From an uncultured Eubacteriales bacterium (GTDB lineage Bacteria > Bacillota > Clostridia > Christensenellales > CAG-138), in NCBI GenBank assembly GCA_900543475.1, contig UQRU01000102.1:1-7606 (forward strand): a DNA stretch of 7,606 bases. Reading direction: 5' to 3'. Below the pieces are notes generated by a model, which did no database searches, was not told the DNA's origin, and saw nothing but the letters and a program-made list of their open reading frames with translations. Below, piece by piece: positions 1 through 6,670 of the stretch. Every line of letters begins with the position of its first letter. Within the stretch, counting starts at the first letter, position 1. The translations under genes were made by a program, and so were the position numbers.

Positions 1-105
1 GGGGGGGGGGGGGGCGCCCCCGGCCCCCCCCAAAAACCCCGGGGGGGGGGGGGGCGCGGCCCCCCCCCCCCCCCCCCCCCCCCGGCGGGGCCCCGCCCAC
101 ACCCT
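1..105. other. G/C homopolymer contig end, probably artefactual
   Basis: This stretch is made almost entirely of runs of G or C: 14 Gs at the very start, a second run of 14 Gs near 41-54, and a long C run near 61-83. There is one short A run. It holds no codon structure, promoter or recognisable repeat unit. Runs like these are typical of low-quality read ends or assembly errors at contig termini. Normal sequence resumes at about 106, just before the terminator of the first gene. I would not annotate biology here without the raw reads. Confidence 0.75.
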
Positions 106-111
106 TCCATG

Positions 112-135
112 AAAAAAAGCCCCAAAGGGCTTTTT
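112..135 (-). terminator. Rho-independent terminator of distal lipoprotein gene
   Basis: On the minus strand the stem AAAAAGCCC/GGGCTTTTT (9 bp, arms 127-135 and 114-122) closes a 4-nt loop at 123-126. It is followed by a run of seven Ts (complement of 112-118). It lies about 40 nt past the stop codon of the lipoprotein gene at 173-670. A near-identical terminator follows the paralogous gene at 778-802. Confidence 0.88.
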
Positions 136-139
136 GCTA

Positions 140-157
140 GCAGACGGAACCGTCTGC
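140..157 (-). repeat. Small inverted repeat preceding terminator (copy A)
   Basis: GCAGACGG and CCGTCTGC form an 8-bp inverted repeat with only 2 nt between the arms; in RNA this means about 7 bp closed by a tetraloop. It sits between the lipoprotein stop codon and the terminator, so the 3' end of the transcript would carry two hairpins in tandem. The matching place after the paralogous gene (810-821) keeps a shorter form, GACGG/CCGTC. No function is known to me. Confidence 0.6.
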
Positions 158-172
158 AAATACCAGGGGCGT

Positions 173-670
173 TCAGCCGCCCCCCATAAAGTAGATGCTG
201 TCCGCATCCCCTTCCAGCACCGCGACTCCATCCAGGGATACGTACAGGTGCCCCATATACGCCTCCCGAACCCCCAGGGAATCCTCCACCGTTTGGGTCC
301 AGTATACGGCGTAATACAGTTCCTCCTCATATTCGGCAATGCCCAGGCAAGCGTAATGCTGGGGCTTGCCCAACCATTCCGCCCCATAGACCTCCGCAGC
401 CCGGGCTGCCGCCGCCTCCGGCCCAATGCCGCCGGCCTCCTCCGCCGGGGCGGTATCCTCCCCAAGAAAGGTCACATGAAAGGGATTCTCCGGCGCCGGG
501 GTGGGGGTAGCCGTAGGCGCCGGGGTGAAGGTAGGCGCAGGGGTGGCTGTAGCCGCCGGGGTAGGGCTGGCCGCCGCCGTGGCCTGGGGCGCAGCCGCCG
601 GGCTAGCACATGCCGCCATCCCTGCCACAAGGGCCGATAGCAAAAACAGCATTATAAATCGATGCTTCAT
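173..670 (-). CDS. Small secreted lipoprotein, paralog A (unknown function)
   Basis: The 165-aa product is a predicted lipoprotein anchored outside the cytoplasmic membrane. A signal peptide with a hydrophobic core at residues 5-17 ends in a lipobox-like M-A-A-C, with Cys21 the probable lipidated residue; Met at -3 is less usual than Leu. Residues 22-60 form a linker of Ala, Pro and Thr that probably spans the cell wall. Residues 61-165 are a compact domain with the blocks LGED, PAEEAGG, YAC, LYYA, WTQ and LEGD. About half of this domain matches the neighbouring gene at 840-1343, so the pair arose by tandem duplication. The helix followed by strands ending in 'YVSLDG' faintly recalls PepSY-type domains, but I cannot assign the family. 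The ATG at 670 is supported by AGGAG 5 nt upstream (676-680). The gene has its own promoter and terminator. Confidence 0.85.
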   Translation of the reverse strand: MKHRFIMLFLLSALVAGMAACASPAAAPQATAAASPTPAATATPAPTFTPAPTATPTPAPENPFHVTFLGEDTAPAEEAGGIGPEAAAARAAEVYGAEWLGKPQHYACLGIAEYEEELYYAVYWTQTVEDSLGVREAYMGHLYVSLDGVAVLEGDADSIYFMGGG

Positions 671-700
671 GCTCGCTCCTTTTTAACAATAATTCCTTTT

Positions 701-732
701 CTTATATAACCATATTTTCTCTATCCAGTCAA
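701..732 (-). promoter_or_regulatory. Sigma-A-type promoter of lipoprotein A
   Basis: On the minus strand a -35-like TTGACT (727-732) is followed after 17 nt by TTATATAAG (701-709). The -10 region is preceded by TGG, giving an extended -10 look; several -10 registers (TTATAT, TATATA, TATAAG) are possible. It lies about 31 nt upstream of the start codon, and the surrounding DNA is AT-rich against GC-rich genes. Paralog B has the same layout: TTGACA, 17 nt, then a T-rich -10 preceded by TGA. Confidence 0.65.
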
Positions 733-777
733 GGAAATTTTCGAAACGCATCTATAAAGCCACATGGAACATGCAGC

Positions 778-802
778 AAAAAAAAGCCCCGAAGGGCTTT
801 TT
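778..802 (-). terminator. Rho-independent terminator of proximal lipoprotein gene
   Basis: The 9-bp stem AAAAAGCCC/GGGCTTTTT (arms 794-802 and 781-789, loop 790-793) is followed on the minus strand by eight Ts (complement of 778-785). It lies about 40 nt after the stop codon of the gene at 840-1343 and upstream of the promoter of the next paralog, so the two lipoprotein genes are probably separate transcription units. Its stem is identical to that at 112-135; only a loop base differs. Confidence 0.88.
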
Positions 803-839
803 GCTAGCAGACGGGACCGTCCTCAAAGGGCGCGGGCAT

Positions 840-1343
840 TCAGCCGCCGGTCATGGGGTAGATCCGTTCCAGATCCCCTTCCAGCAGGTCCTCCCCGTCC
901 ATGGAGACGAACAGATACCGTACAAGCTCCGGCTCCGTCCCCTCCGGGGCGTCCTGGGAGACCTGAGTCCAGGCAAGGGCGTAATACAGGGCCTCCTGGT
1001 ACTGAATCAGGCCCACGCAGGCATAGTCGTAATCCATCCCCAGCAGGTAATCCCCGTGGCGCAGCTTGGCCCGCTCAATGGCGGCCTCCACCCCTACGCC
1101 CCCCGCTTCCTCCGCCGGGCCCAGGTCCTCTCCCAGGTAATCCAGCCGGTAGGGGTTATACAGGGCCAACAGGTCCAGGGTGGGGGATGGGGAGGGGGTA
1201 GGGTCTGGCGTGGGCTCCGGCGTAGGCGCCGGGGTAGGCGCCAAAGTAGGGGCAACCGTTGGAGCCGCCGGGGCCTGAACGCTGCTACATGCACCCAGCA
1301 AAAGCACGGCGACCAGCAAAACAGGCAAGAACGATTTTCTCAT
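840..1343 (-). CDS. Small secreted lipoprotein, paralog B (unknown function)
   Basis: The 167-aa product is a predicted lipoprotein. The signal peptide (hydrophobic core at residues 5-16) ends in a textbook lipobox L-G-A-C, with Cys19 the lipidation site. Residues 20-58 are a linker dominated by repeated Thr-Pro and Ala-Pro pairs. From about residue 62 to the end runs the domain shared with paralog A (LGED, PAEEAGG, YAC, LYYA, WTQ, LEGD, then an Ile-Tyr and a terminal Gly-Gly). I do not recognise the domain. The ATG at 1343 is supported by AGGAGG at 1348-1353, with a short 4-nt spacing. Lipobox and promoter are both closer to consensus than in paralog A, so this may be the better expressed copy, but that is inference. 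It lies downstream of the secA-prfB terminator and has its own promoter. Confidence 0.87.
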   Translation of the reverse strand: MRKSFLPVLLVAVLLLGACSSVQAPAAPTVAPTLAPTPAPTPEPTPDPTPSPSPTLDLLALYNPYRLDYLGEDLGPAEEAGGVGVEAAIERAKLRHGDYLLGMDYDYACVGLIQYQEALYYALAWTQVSQDAPEGTEPELVRYLFVSMDGEDLLEGDLERIYPMTGG

Positions 1344-1379
1344 AGATCCTCCTGATATAGTTCAATAACAATTCTTATT

Positions 1380-1411
1380 ATTATAAAATCATATTTATTG
1401 ATTTTTGTCAA
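1380..1411 (-). promoter_or_regulatory. Sigma-A-type promoter of lipoprotein B
   Basis: On the minus strand a perfect -35 TTGACA (1406-1411) precedes a -10 region. A perfect TATAAT lies at 1380-1385, but at 20 nt the spacing is long. With the usual 17-nt spacing the -10 would be TTTTAT preceded by TGA (extended -10). The block is very AT-rich and ends about 37 nt upstream of the start codon. Confidence 0.7.
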
Positions 1412-1413
1412 TA

Positions 1414-1426
1414 CGCAATTGCGCAA
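1414..1426. promoter_or_regulatory. Overlapping palindromes upstream of -35, possible operator
   Basis: CGCAATTGCG (1414-1423) is a perfect 10-bp palindrome, and TTGCGCAA (1419-1426) is a second perfect palindrome sharing five bases with it. They lie immediately upstream of the TTGACA of the lipoprotein B promoter, where an activator or repressor could bind. No equivalent is visible upstream of paralog A. Short palindromes also arise by chance in such sequence, so this is tentative. Confidence 0.3.
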
Positions 1427-1433
1427 TATATAT

Positions 1434-1460
1434 AAAAGAAATAATGCCCGCAAGCGGGCA
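1434..1460 (-). terminator. Probable rho-independent terminator of secA-prfB
   Basis: On the minus strand TGCCCGC (complement of 1454-1460) pairs with GCGGGCA (complement of 1445-1451) around a 2-nt gap, effectively 6 bp with a tetraloop. It is followed by the T-rich tail ATTATTTCTTTT (1433-1444). It lies about 120 nt after the prfB stop codon and just upstream of the lipoprotein B promoter, which is where the operon should end. Confidence 0.72.
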
Positions 1461-1466
1461 AAGGAA

Positions 1467-1511
1467 GAATGCGACGCCGCTGGCCATCCTGCCGTAAAAG
1501 GCGTCGCATTC
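1467..1511. repeat. Perfect 12-bp inverted repeat in prfB 3' region
   Basis: GAATGCGACGCC (1467-1478) and GGCGTCGCATTC (1500-1511) are exact reverse complements separated by 21 nt. In the prfB transcript this would be a stable GC-rich hairpin placed 6 nt before the terminator hairpin. It lacks a T tract on either strand, so it is not a terminator by itself. It could protect the mRNA 3' end or belong to a dispersed palindromic repeat family; a single window cannot tell. Confidence 0.7.
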
Positions 1512-1581
1512 CGATAAGGGGGCCGTCCGGTTTTTGCGCCGGCTGGGCCGCCGGTTACAAGGCCTACAAAAGGGCCGGCGT

Positions 1582-2683
1582 TTAGGACTGCACCAGGTAA
1601 GCGTTGATGAACTCGTCCAGCTCCCCGTCCATAACGGCCTGGATGTTGCCGTCCTCCACGCCGGTGCGGTGGTCCTTCACCATGGTATAGGGCTGGAACA
1701 CATAGCTGCGGATCTGGCTGCCCCATTCGATCCGCTTCATCTCTCCTTTGATCTGGGCCATCTGCTCCTCCCGCTCCCGTTCCTGGAGCTCGATGAGCTT
1801 GCCCTTAAGCATACGCATGGCCACCTCTTTATTCTGGAGCTGGCTGCGCTCGTTCTGGCACTGGACCACAATGCCCGTGGGCAGGTGGGTCAGGCGGATG
1901 GCGGAGCTGGTCTTGTTCACATGCTGGCCGCCTGCGCCGCTGGCCCTATAGGTATCCACCCGCACCTCGTCCATGTTGATCTCCACGTCGTCGGTATCCT
2001 CGTCGAAGATGGGGGTCACATCCAGGGAGGCGAAGGAGGTATGCCGCCGGCCGGAGGAATCGAAGGGGGACATGCGCACCAGCCGGTGCACGCCCTTTTC
2101 CGCCTTCAGGTAGCCGTAGGCGCTATCCCCCTGGACCTCGAAGGTGACGTTTTTGATGCCCGCTTCTTCCCCGTCCAGGTAATCCATCTCCTTGACCGAA
2201 TAACCTTTCTTTTCGCAGTAGCGGCAATACATCCGGTACAGCAGGGACACCCAGTCCTGGGCCTCCGTGCCCCCCGCCCCCGCGTGAAGGGACAACACCG
2301 CGTTGCAGCCGTCGTAAGGGCCCTTTAGCAGGGTGCTCAAGCGCAGGGCTTCCACCTCTTTTTCCAGGGCGTGGTATTCCCCGGCGATCTCCCCCAGCAG
2401 GCTTTCGTCCTCTTCCTCCTCGGCCATTTCCATCAGGGTGTTCACGTCCTCCACCCCGCTTTCCAGCCGCCGGTACCGATCCAGCTTGCCGGTGATCACC
2501 TTCATCCGCTGGTTGACCTTGTTGGCCGCTTCCACGTCCTCCCAAAAGCCTTCCTGGCCCATCTGGGCCTCCAGCTGCTCCTTTTCGGCTGTCAATCCAG
2601 CCAGGTCAAAGGGATTCACCTGCCTCTTTGAGTTTCTGGGCCGTGGCCTCCAGCTTCTGCCGGTATTCGTCCAATTGTACCAA
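1582..2683 (-). CDS. prfB: Peptide chain release factor 2 (joined by +1 frameshift)
   Basis: RF2 recognises UGA and UAA stop codons in the ribosomal A site and triggers release of the finished protein. The gene is in two frames. The first runs from TTG at 2683 for 25 codons (starting VQLDEYRQKLEA, ending AGESL) to an in-frame TGA at 2606-2608. A +1 slip at CTT TGA C then continues as DLAGLTAEKEQ to a TAA at 1582. The joined product is 366 aa, the usual RF2 length (365-366 aa in E. coli and B. subtilis). The stop-codon-reading tripeptide SPF (in RMSPFDSSGRR) and the catalytic GGQ (in SGAGGQHVNKT) are both present, and SPF rather than PxT marks RF2 rather than RF1. An apparent start at 2619 (GTG) in the second frame would lose the N-terminal helix and is probably not used. 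It is the second gene of the secA operon, and frameshifting lets RF2 limit its own synthesis. Confidence 0.95.
2605..2621 (-). promoter_or_regulatory. prfB programmed +1 frameshift site
   Basis: Reading the minus strand, codons GGT GAA TCC CTT are followed by TGA C, the canonical RF2 slippery heptamer CTTTGAC (2605-2611). When RF2 is scarce the ribosome pauses at UGA, tRNA-Leu slips from CUU to UUU, and translation continues with GAC. An internal Shine-Dalgarno-like AGGTGA lies at 2616-2621, 4 nt before CTT. It is not the AGGGGG placed 3 nt before CTT that is seen in E. coli and similar genes. The mechanism is established for the family; its use here follows from the split frame. Confidence 0.93.
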
Positions 2684-2691
2684 AGTTCTCA

Positions 2692-2699
2692 CTTCCTTT
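2692..2699 (-). promoter_or_regulatory. prfB ribosome binding site selecting a TTG start
   Basis: AAAGGAAG on the minus strand ends 8 nt before TTG at 2681-2683. No ATG exists in this frame nearby. The GTG overlapping the end of the motif is too close to it, and the next in-frame TTG (17 nt away) is too far. The following residues VQLDEY fit the N-terminus of clostridial RF2 proteins, so TTG at 2683 is the most likely start. Confidence 0.8.
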
Positions 2700-2723
2700 A
2701 TATTATGATGATGATTGAATTGA

Positions 2724-5480
2724 CTATTTATCCCGGCCGCAGCAGTTCTTATATTTTTTGCCGCTGCCGCAGGGGCATGGGTCGTTCCGGCCGATCTTGG
2801 CGCCGGCCCGGGCAGGCTGCCGGGGCATGGAGCCGTCCCCAGCGGTCTCAATGGGCTTAGCCAGCTGCTCCCGCTTGGGGGCGCCGGTGGTGAGCGCCAC
2901 ATGGTAGAGGCTGCGCACGGTCTTTTCCCGAATGCCCCGCACCATCTCGTCGAACATATCGAAGCCCGCGTTCCGGTAGGCTACCACCGGGTCCTTCTGG
3001 CCCAGGGCCTGCAAGCCGATACCCTGGCGCAGCTGATCCATGGCGTCGATGTGGTCCATCCAGTGTTCGTCCACCGCCCGCAGCAGCAGCACCCGCTCGA
3101 TTTCCCGCATATCCGCCGCGCCGCCCATTTCATGGGCTGCCTTTAGGATATCCTGTTCTTTCTTCTCATAGCCTTGGGCCGCCAGCTCCTCCATGGCCGC
3201 TTCCAGCTGATCGGCGTCGGTAATATCCTTTATGGTATCCTGGCAGTCCAAGCCGGTAAGCTGGAGGAAATCGCTACGCAGCCCCGCCAGATCCCATTCT
3301 TCTGCCGGCAAGGCGCTGGGGCAGAACTGGGCGCAACGGATCTGGACGCATTCCTTTACCATCTCCTGGATGTTGTCCCGGATGTCCTCCCCCATGAGTA
3401 CCTTGCGCCGCTGGCCGTAGATGATCTCCCGCTGGCGGTTCATCACGTCGTCATATTGGAGCACGTTCTTCCGGATGTCGAAGTTATAGGCCTCCACCCG
3501 CTTCTGGGCGGATTCGATCTGCTTGGTGAGCAGGCCCACCTCGATGGGGATATCGTCCTCCGGGGAGATGCGCTCCATGAGGCTCTTGACCCGCTCGCCG
3601 CCAAAGCGCTGCATCAGGTCGTCCTCCATGGACAGGTAGAACCGGGTGGAGCCCGGGTCTCCTTGACGGCCGGCGCGCCCCCGCAGCTGGTTGTCGATGC
3701 GGCGGCTCTCATGGCGTTCGGTGCCCAGGATATGCAGGCCCCCTACCGCCACCACCTGGTCGTGCTCCCGGTCGGTATCCTGCTTATGCCGGGCATAGGC
3801 TTCCCCATATTGGGCCCGGGCTTCCAGCACGGCGGCGTCGGTGGTTTCCGCGTGGCCGGTGGCCTCCTCCAGCAATTCCGGAGCCATGCCCTGGTTGAGC
3901 AGGTCCCGCCGGGCCAAAAACTCCGGGTTGCCGCCCAAGAGGATGTCCGTGCCGCGGCCTGCCATGTTGGTGGCGATGGTGACGCTGCCCAGCTTGCCTG
4001 CCTGGGCCACGATCTCCGCCTCCCGGGCGTGCTGCTTGGCGTTGAGCACCACGTGGTCGATGCCCCGGCGCTTGAGCATATCGGAAAGCAATTCGCTCTT
4101 TTCCACCGAAATGGTACCCACCAGGATGGGCTGGCCGGTCTTATGCACCGCGGCGATCTCCTCTACCACCGCCCGGAGCTTGCCCGCCTCGGTGGTGTAC
4201 ACCACGTCGTTGTTGTCCACCCGCCGCAAGGGCTTGTTGGTGGGCACTTCCACCACGTCCAGGTCGTAGATGGACTGGAACTCCTGCTCCTCGGTCTTGG
4301 CGGTACCCGTCATGCCCGCCAGCTTTTTATACATGCGGAAGTAATTCTGGAAGGTGATGGTGGCCAAGGTCTTGTTTTCCCGCTCCACCTTGACCCCTTC
4401 CTTGGCCTCTAGGGCCTGGTGCAAACCGTCGCTGTAGCGGCGGCCCAGCATAAGCCGGCCGGTAAACTCATCCACGATGAGCACCTGGCCGTCCTGGACC
4501 ACATAGTCCTTATCCCGCTGGAACAGGGCGTGGGCCTTCAGGGCCTGGTGGATATGGTGGTTGAGCTCGGTGTTTTCCGTGGCGGAAATATCCTCGATGC
4601 CGAAGAATTGTTCCGCCTTGCGCATACCCTCCTGGGTCAGGCCCACGGTGCGGGCCTTGATATCCGCCATATAGTCCCCGCTCTCCGGCTGTTCCTCCCC
4701 CATGAGCTGCTCGGTCTTGGACAGCTTGATGATGTTTTCGCCCCGGGTGAGCTTGCGGACAAACCGGTCCGCCTTTTGATACATGTCCGTGGACTGCTCC
4801 CCCCGGCCGGAAATGATCAAGGGGGTACGGGCCTCGTCGATGAGGATGGAGTCCACCTCGTCCACAATGGCGTAATGGAGTTCCCGCTGCACCATCTGGT
4901 CCTTGTAAACCACCATATTATCCCTTAGGTAATCGAACCCCAGCTCGTTGTTGGTGCCGTAGGTGATGTCGCAGCGATAGGCTTCCCGCCGGGCGTCGTT
5001 GTTCATATCGTGGACGATGCAGCCTACCGTCAGCCCCAGGAACCGATAGATCTTCCCCATCCACTGGGCGTCACGGGATGCCAGGTAATCGTTCACCGTC
5101 ACGATATGCACCCCATGGCCGGCTAATGCGTTTAGATAGGCGGGCAAAGTCTCGGTGATGGTCTTGCCTTCGCCGGTCTTCATCTCCGCGATGCGGCCCT
5201 GATGCAGCACAATGCCGCCGATGAGCTGCACATCGTAATGCCGCTGGCCAATGGTGCGCACCGCCGCCTCCCGCACCACCGCGTAGGCTTCCGGGAGCAG
5301 GGAATCCAGGCTCTCCCCCTGGGCCAGCCGCGCCTTGAAGGCGGCGGTCTTACCCCGCAGCGCCTCGTCCGACAGGGCGTGGATCTCCCCCTCCAGGGCA
5401 TTGATCTTATCCACCATGGGCTGTAACTTTTTCAGTTGGCTCTGGGCGGTGTTCCCCAGGATCTTATCGATAAAGCTCAT
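2724..5480 (-). CDS. secA: Preprotein translocase ATPase SecA
   Basis: SecA is the cytoplasmic motor that feeds unfolded preproteins through the SecYEG channel using ATP. The 918-aa product is complete and near the usual length (901 aa in E. coli, 841 in B. subtilis). Visible in order are: Walker A MKTGEGKT at about residues 100-107; the preprotein-binding region after [15 protein letters not shown]; Walker B DEVD at 207-210 followed by [15 protein letters not shown]; the second nucleotide-binding fold with [14 protein letters not shown] and [13 protein letters not shown]; the helical scaffold and wing region; and a C-terminal zinc site with Cys902, Cys904, Cys913 and Cys914 ([13 protein letters not shown]), which binds SecB or ribosomes in relatives. 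The ATG at 5480 has AAGGGAGG 6 nt upstream. The stop is TAG at 2724. prfB follows after 40 nt, a pairing common in Bacillota. The product would also export the two lipoproteins encoded nearby. Confidence 0.98.
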   Translation of the reverse strand: MSFIDKILGNTAQSQLKKLQPMVDKINALEGEIHALSDEALRGKTAAFKARLAQGESLDSLLPEAYAVVREAAVRTIGQRHYDVQLIGGIVLHQGRIAEMKTGEGKTITETLPAYLNALAGHGVHIVTVNDYLASRDAQWMGKIYRFLGLTVGCIVHDMNNDARREAYRCDITYGTNNELGFDYLRDNMVVYKDQMVQRELHYAIVDEVDSILIDEARTPLIISGRGEQSTDMYQKADRFVRKLTRGENIIKLSKTEQLMGEEQPESGDYMADIKARTVGLTQEGMRKAEQFFGIEDISATENTELNHHIHQALKAHALFQRDKDYVVQDGQVLIVDEFTGRLMLGRRYSDGLHQALEAKEGVKVERENKTLATITFQNYFRMYKKLAGMTGTAKTEEQEFQSIYDLDVVEVPTNKPLRRVDNNDVVYTTEAGKLRAVVEEIAAVHKTGQPILVGTISVEKSELLSDMLKRRGIDHVVLNAKQHAREAEIVAQAGKLGSVTIATNMAGRGTDILLGGNPEFLARRDLLNQGMAPELLEEATGHAETTDAAVLEARAQYGEAYARHKQDTDREHDQVVAVGGLHILGTERHESRRIDNQLRGRAGRQGDPGSTRFYLSMEDDLMQRFGGERVKSLMERISPEDDIPIEVGLLTKQIESAQKRVEAYNFDIRKNVLQYDDVMNRQREIIYGQRRKVLMGEDIRDNIQEMVKECVQIRCAQFCPSALPAEEWDLAGLRSDFLQLTGLDCQDTIKDITDADQLEAAMEELAAQGYEKKEQDILKAAHEMGGAADMREIERVLLLRAVDEHWMDHIDAMDQLRQGIGLQALGQKDPVVAYRNAGFDMFDEMVRGIREKTVRSLYHVALTTGAPKREQLAKPIETAGDGSMPRQPARAGAKIGRNDPCPCGSGKKYKNCCGRDK

Positions 5481-5525
5481 AGCTTGCCTCCCTTGTTCAT
5501 GGTATCCCGCAATATGCTAAATGCC

Positions 5526-5554
5526 ATTGTACCATAGTTTTCTTCCGCTTACAA
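5526..5554 (-). promoter_or_regulatory. Promoter of secA-prfB
   Basis: On the minus strand TTGTAA (5549-5554) is followed after exactly 17 nt by TACAAT (5526-5531). TGG directly precedes the -10, making it an extended -10. It lies about 45 nt upstream of the secA ATG in a divergent intergenic region. I see no riboswitch or secM-like leader peptide between it and secA. Confidence 0.68.
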
Positions 5555-5642
5555 ACCCAGGGGATCAATCGTCACGAAACTTTCATAACCTTCCCTTATT
5601 TTTTAGCCGGTCTTTTGAAAACTTTTCTGGCAAATCATCGGC

Positions 5643-5655
5643 GGGGGTTTCCCCC
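5643..5655. repeat. Short G/C hairpin in the secA/transporter intergenic region
   Basis: GGGGG, a TTT loop and CCCCC form a 5-bp hairpin in the 245-nt divergent region between secA and the transporter gene. No T tract follows on either strand. It overlaps the place where a -35 for the plus-strand promoter would lie. It may be chance. Confidence 0.3.
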
Positions 5656-5667
5656 AGCCTGCCGCTG

Positions 5668-5676
5668 TGTTATCAT
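5668..5676 (+). promoter_or_regulatory. Possible extended -10 promoter of the transporter operon
   Basis: TGT followed by TATCAT (5671-5676) resembles an extended -10, about 50 nt upstream of the transporter start. The hexamer 17 nt further upstream (TTTCCC) is a poor -35 match. The promoter would therefore be weak or activator-dependent. Confidence 0.4.
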
Positions 5677-5725
5677 ATCTTACGGTCAATCGTACCAGGC
5701 GCCGTATCCGCCGGAAAGGATCCAC

Positions 5726-6670
5726 ATGAAACCCTCCTTGGACAAAAATCAATTGGTGGGCATGGGATGTTCCCTGATCGCCCATATTTTCTTTGGTTTT
5801 AGCTTTATCGCCGTACGGCTGGGAGCCACGGCCTCCTCCCCCTTGACCCTGCTGAGTTGGCGGTTTTTCCTGGCCTTTGTGGCCATGGAGCTGTGCAAGC
5901 GGCTGGGGATCTTCCACATCGACCTAAAAGGGAAATCCTTAAAACCCCTGTTCCTCATGGTGCTCTTCCAGCCCCTCCTATATTTTACCGCCGAGACCCT
6001 GGGCATTCAAATGACCAGCGCCAGCGAAAGCGGCACCATTATCGCCACCATTCCCCTGCTCACCCTTTTGCTCATGCCCGCCCTCTCCCGGGAATATCCC
6101 ACCCGGCGGCAATGGATCAGCATCGCCGTATCCGTGTGCGGGGTGATCCTGGTGGGCGCTACCAAGTGGGCGGACGCCACCTTCAACCTGCTGGGCTACG
6201 GCCTGCTGTTCACCGCCGCCCTCAGCGACGCCATCTTCCTGAACCTGACCCGCCGCAACGCCCAGTTCTCCGGGGTGGAACAATCCTATATCATGTTCGG
6301 CTTCGGCGCCCTGGTCTTTACCATCGCCGCCCTGCTGGAACACAGCCTGAAGGGCACCCTGCAGGCGTTCCTGCTTCTGCCCTTTCAAAACCTTGGCTTT
6401 TTGCTGGGCTGCCTGTATCTTTCCGTGGGCTGTTCCGTCATCGCCTTCGTGCTGCGCAACGTGGGGGTGGCCAAGCTGGGCCCCGGCCGCACCGGCAGCT
6501 TCAGCGGGGTCACCACCCTGGTGAGCGTGATCTCCGGCGTGTTCCTGCTGGGCGAGGACTTTTCCCTGCTCCAGGGCGTGGGCACCCTATTGGTACTGCT
6601 GGGGGTATACGGGGCCAACAGCCTGCCCCGGGGCCACCGGCAAGTACAGATCGGAGGCGGTCCCGCATGA
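5726..6670 (+). CDS. EamA/DMT-family membrane transporter
   Basis: The 314-aa product is very hydrophobic, with about ten membrane segments arranged as two EamA-like halves, as in drug/metabolite transporters such as RhaT/YdcZ-type and RarD-type permeases. The first segment (residues about 10-33, containing HIFFGFSFIAVR) and the second-half pattern SGVTTLVSVISGVFLLGEDF, with the conserved Gly-Glu near the end of a helix, are typical. The substrate cannot be read from sequence; relatives export amino acids, purines, sugars or small toxic compounds. The ATG at 5726 is preferred because GGAAAGGA lies 5 nt upstream (5713-5720); an in-frame ATG at 5615 lies upstream of the probable promoter and adds a non-hydrophobic extension. 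The stop overlaps the next gene as ATGA, so the two are co-translated. The gene is divergent from secA. Confidence 0.9.
   Translation: MKPSLDKNQLVGMGCSLIAHIFFGFSFIAVRLGATASSPLTLLSWRFFLAFVAMELCKRLGIFHIDLKGKSLKPLFLMVLFQPLLYFTAETLGIQMTSASESGTIIATIPLLTLLLMPALSREYPTRRQWISIAVSVCGVILVGATKWADATFNLLGYGLLFTAALSDAIFLNLTRRNAQFSGVEQSYIMFGFGALVFTIAALLEHSLKGTLQAFLLLPFQNLGFLLGCLYLSVGCSVIAFVLRNVGVAKLGPGRTGSFSGVTTLVSVISGVFLLGEDFSLLQGVGTLLVLLGVYGANSLPRGHRQVQIGGGPA

Noticed and set aside
134..640. Plus-strand open frame of 168 codons rich in Arg and Gly
   Set aside because: It is the antisense of the lipoprotein A gene. The Arg/Gly-rich tail is the reverse reading of the Ala/Pro/Thr linker, and no ribosome binding site or promoter supports it.
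1022..1260. CRISPR or tandem-repeat array in the lipoprotein linker region
   Set aside because: The repetitive look comes from Thr-Pro and Ala-Pro codons in the linker; there are no regular repeat-spacer units.
771..1355. Plus-strand open frame of 194 codons
   Set aside because: It is antisense to lipoprotein B, begins inside the terminator of that gene, and has low-complexity Arg/Gly content from the reversed linker.
1534..2328. Plus-strand open frame of 264 codons over prfB
   Set aside because: It is antisense to the RF2 catalytic region, with His/Leu-rich content typical of reversed GC-rich coding sequence.
1582..2608. prfB as a frameshifted pseudogene
   Set aside because: The break is exactly CTTTGAC at the conserved RF2 position, both halves encode conserved RF2 sequence, and the joined length is normal, so this is programmed recoding.
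3174..4412. Long plus-strand open frame of 412 codons
   Set aside because: It is a shadow of secA in GC-rich sequence. The secA frame carries every family motif, and this frame has no recognisable domain.
5857..6666. Upstream part of the DUF218 frame as an N-terminal extension
   Set aside because: It overlaps the whole second part of the transporter gene, is Pro/Arg/His-rich without domains, and the ATG at 6667 has a good ribosome binding site and the expected ATGA coupling.
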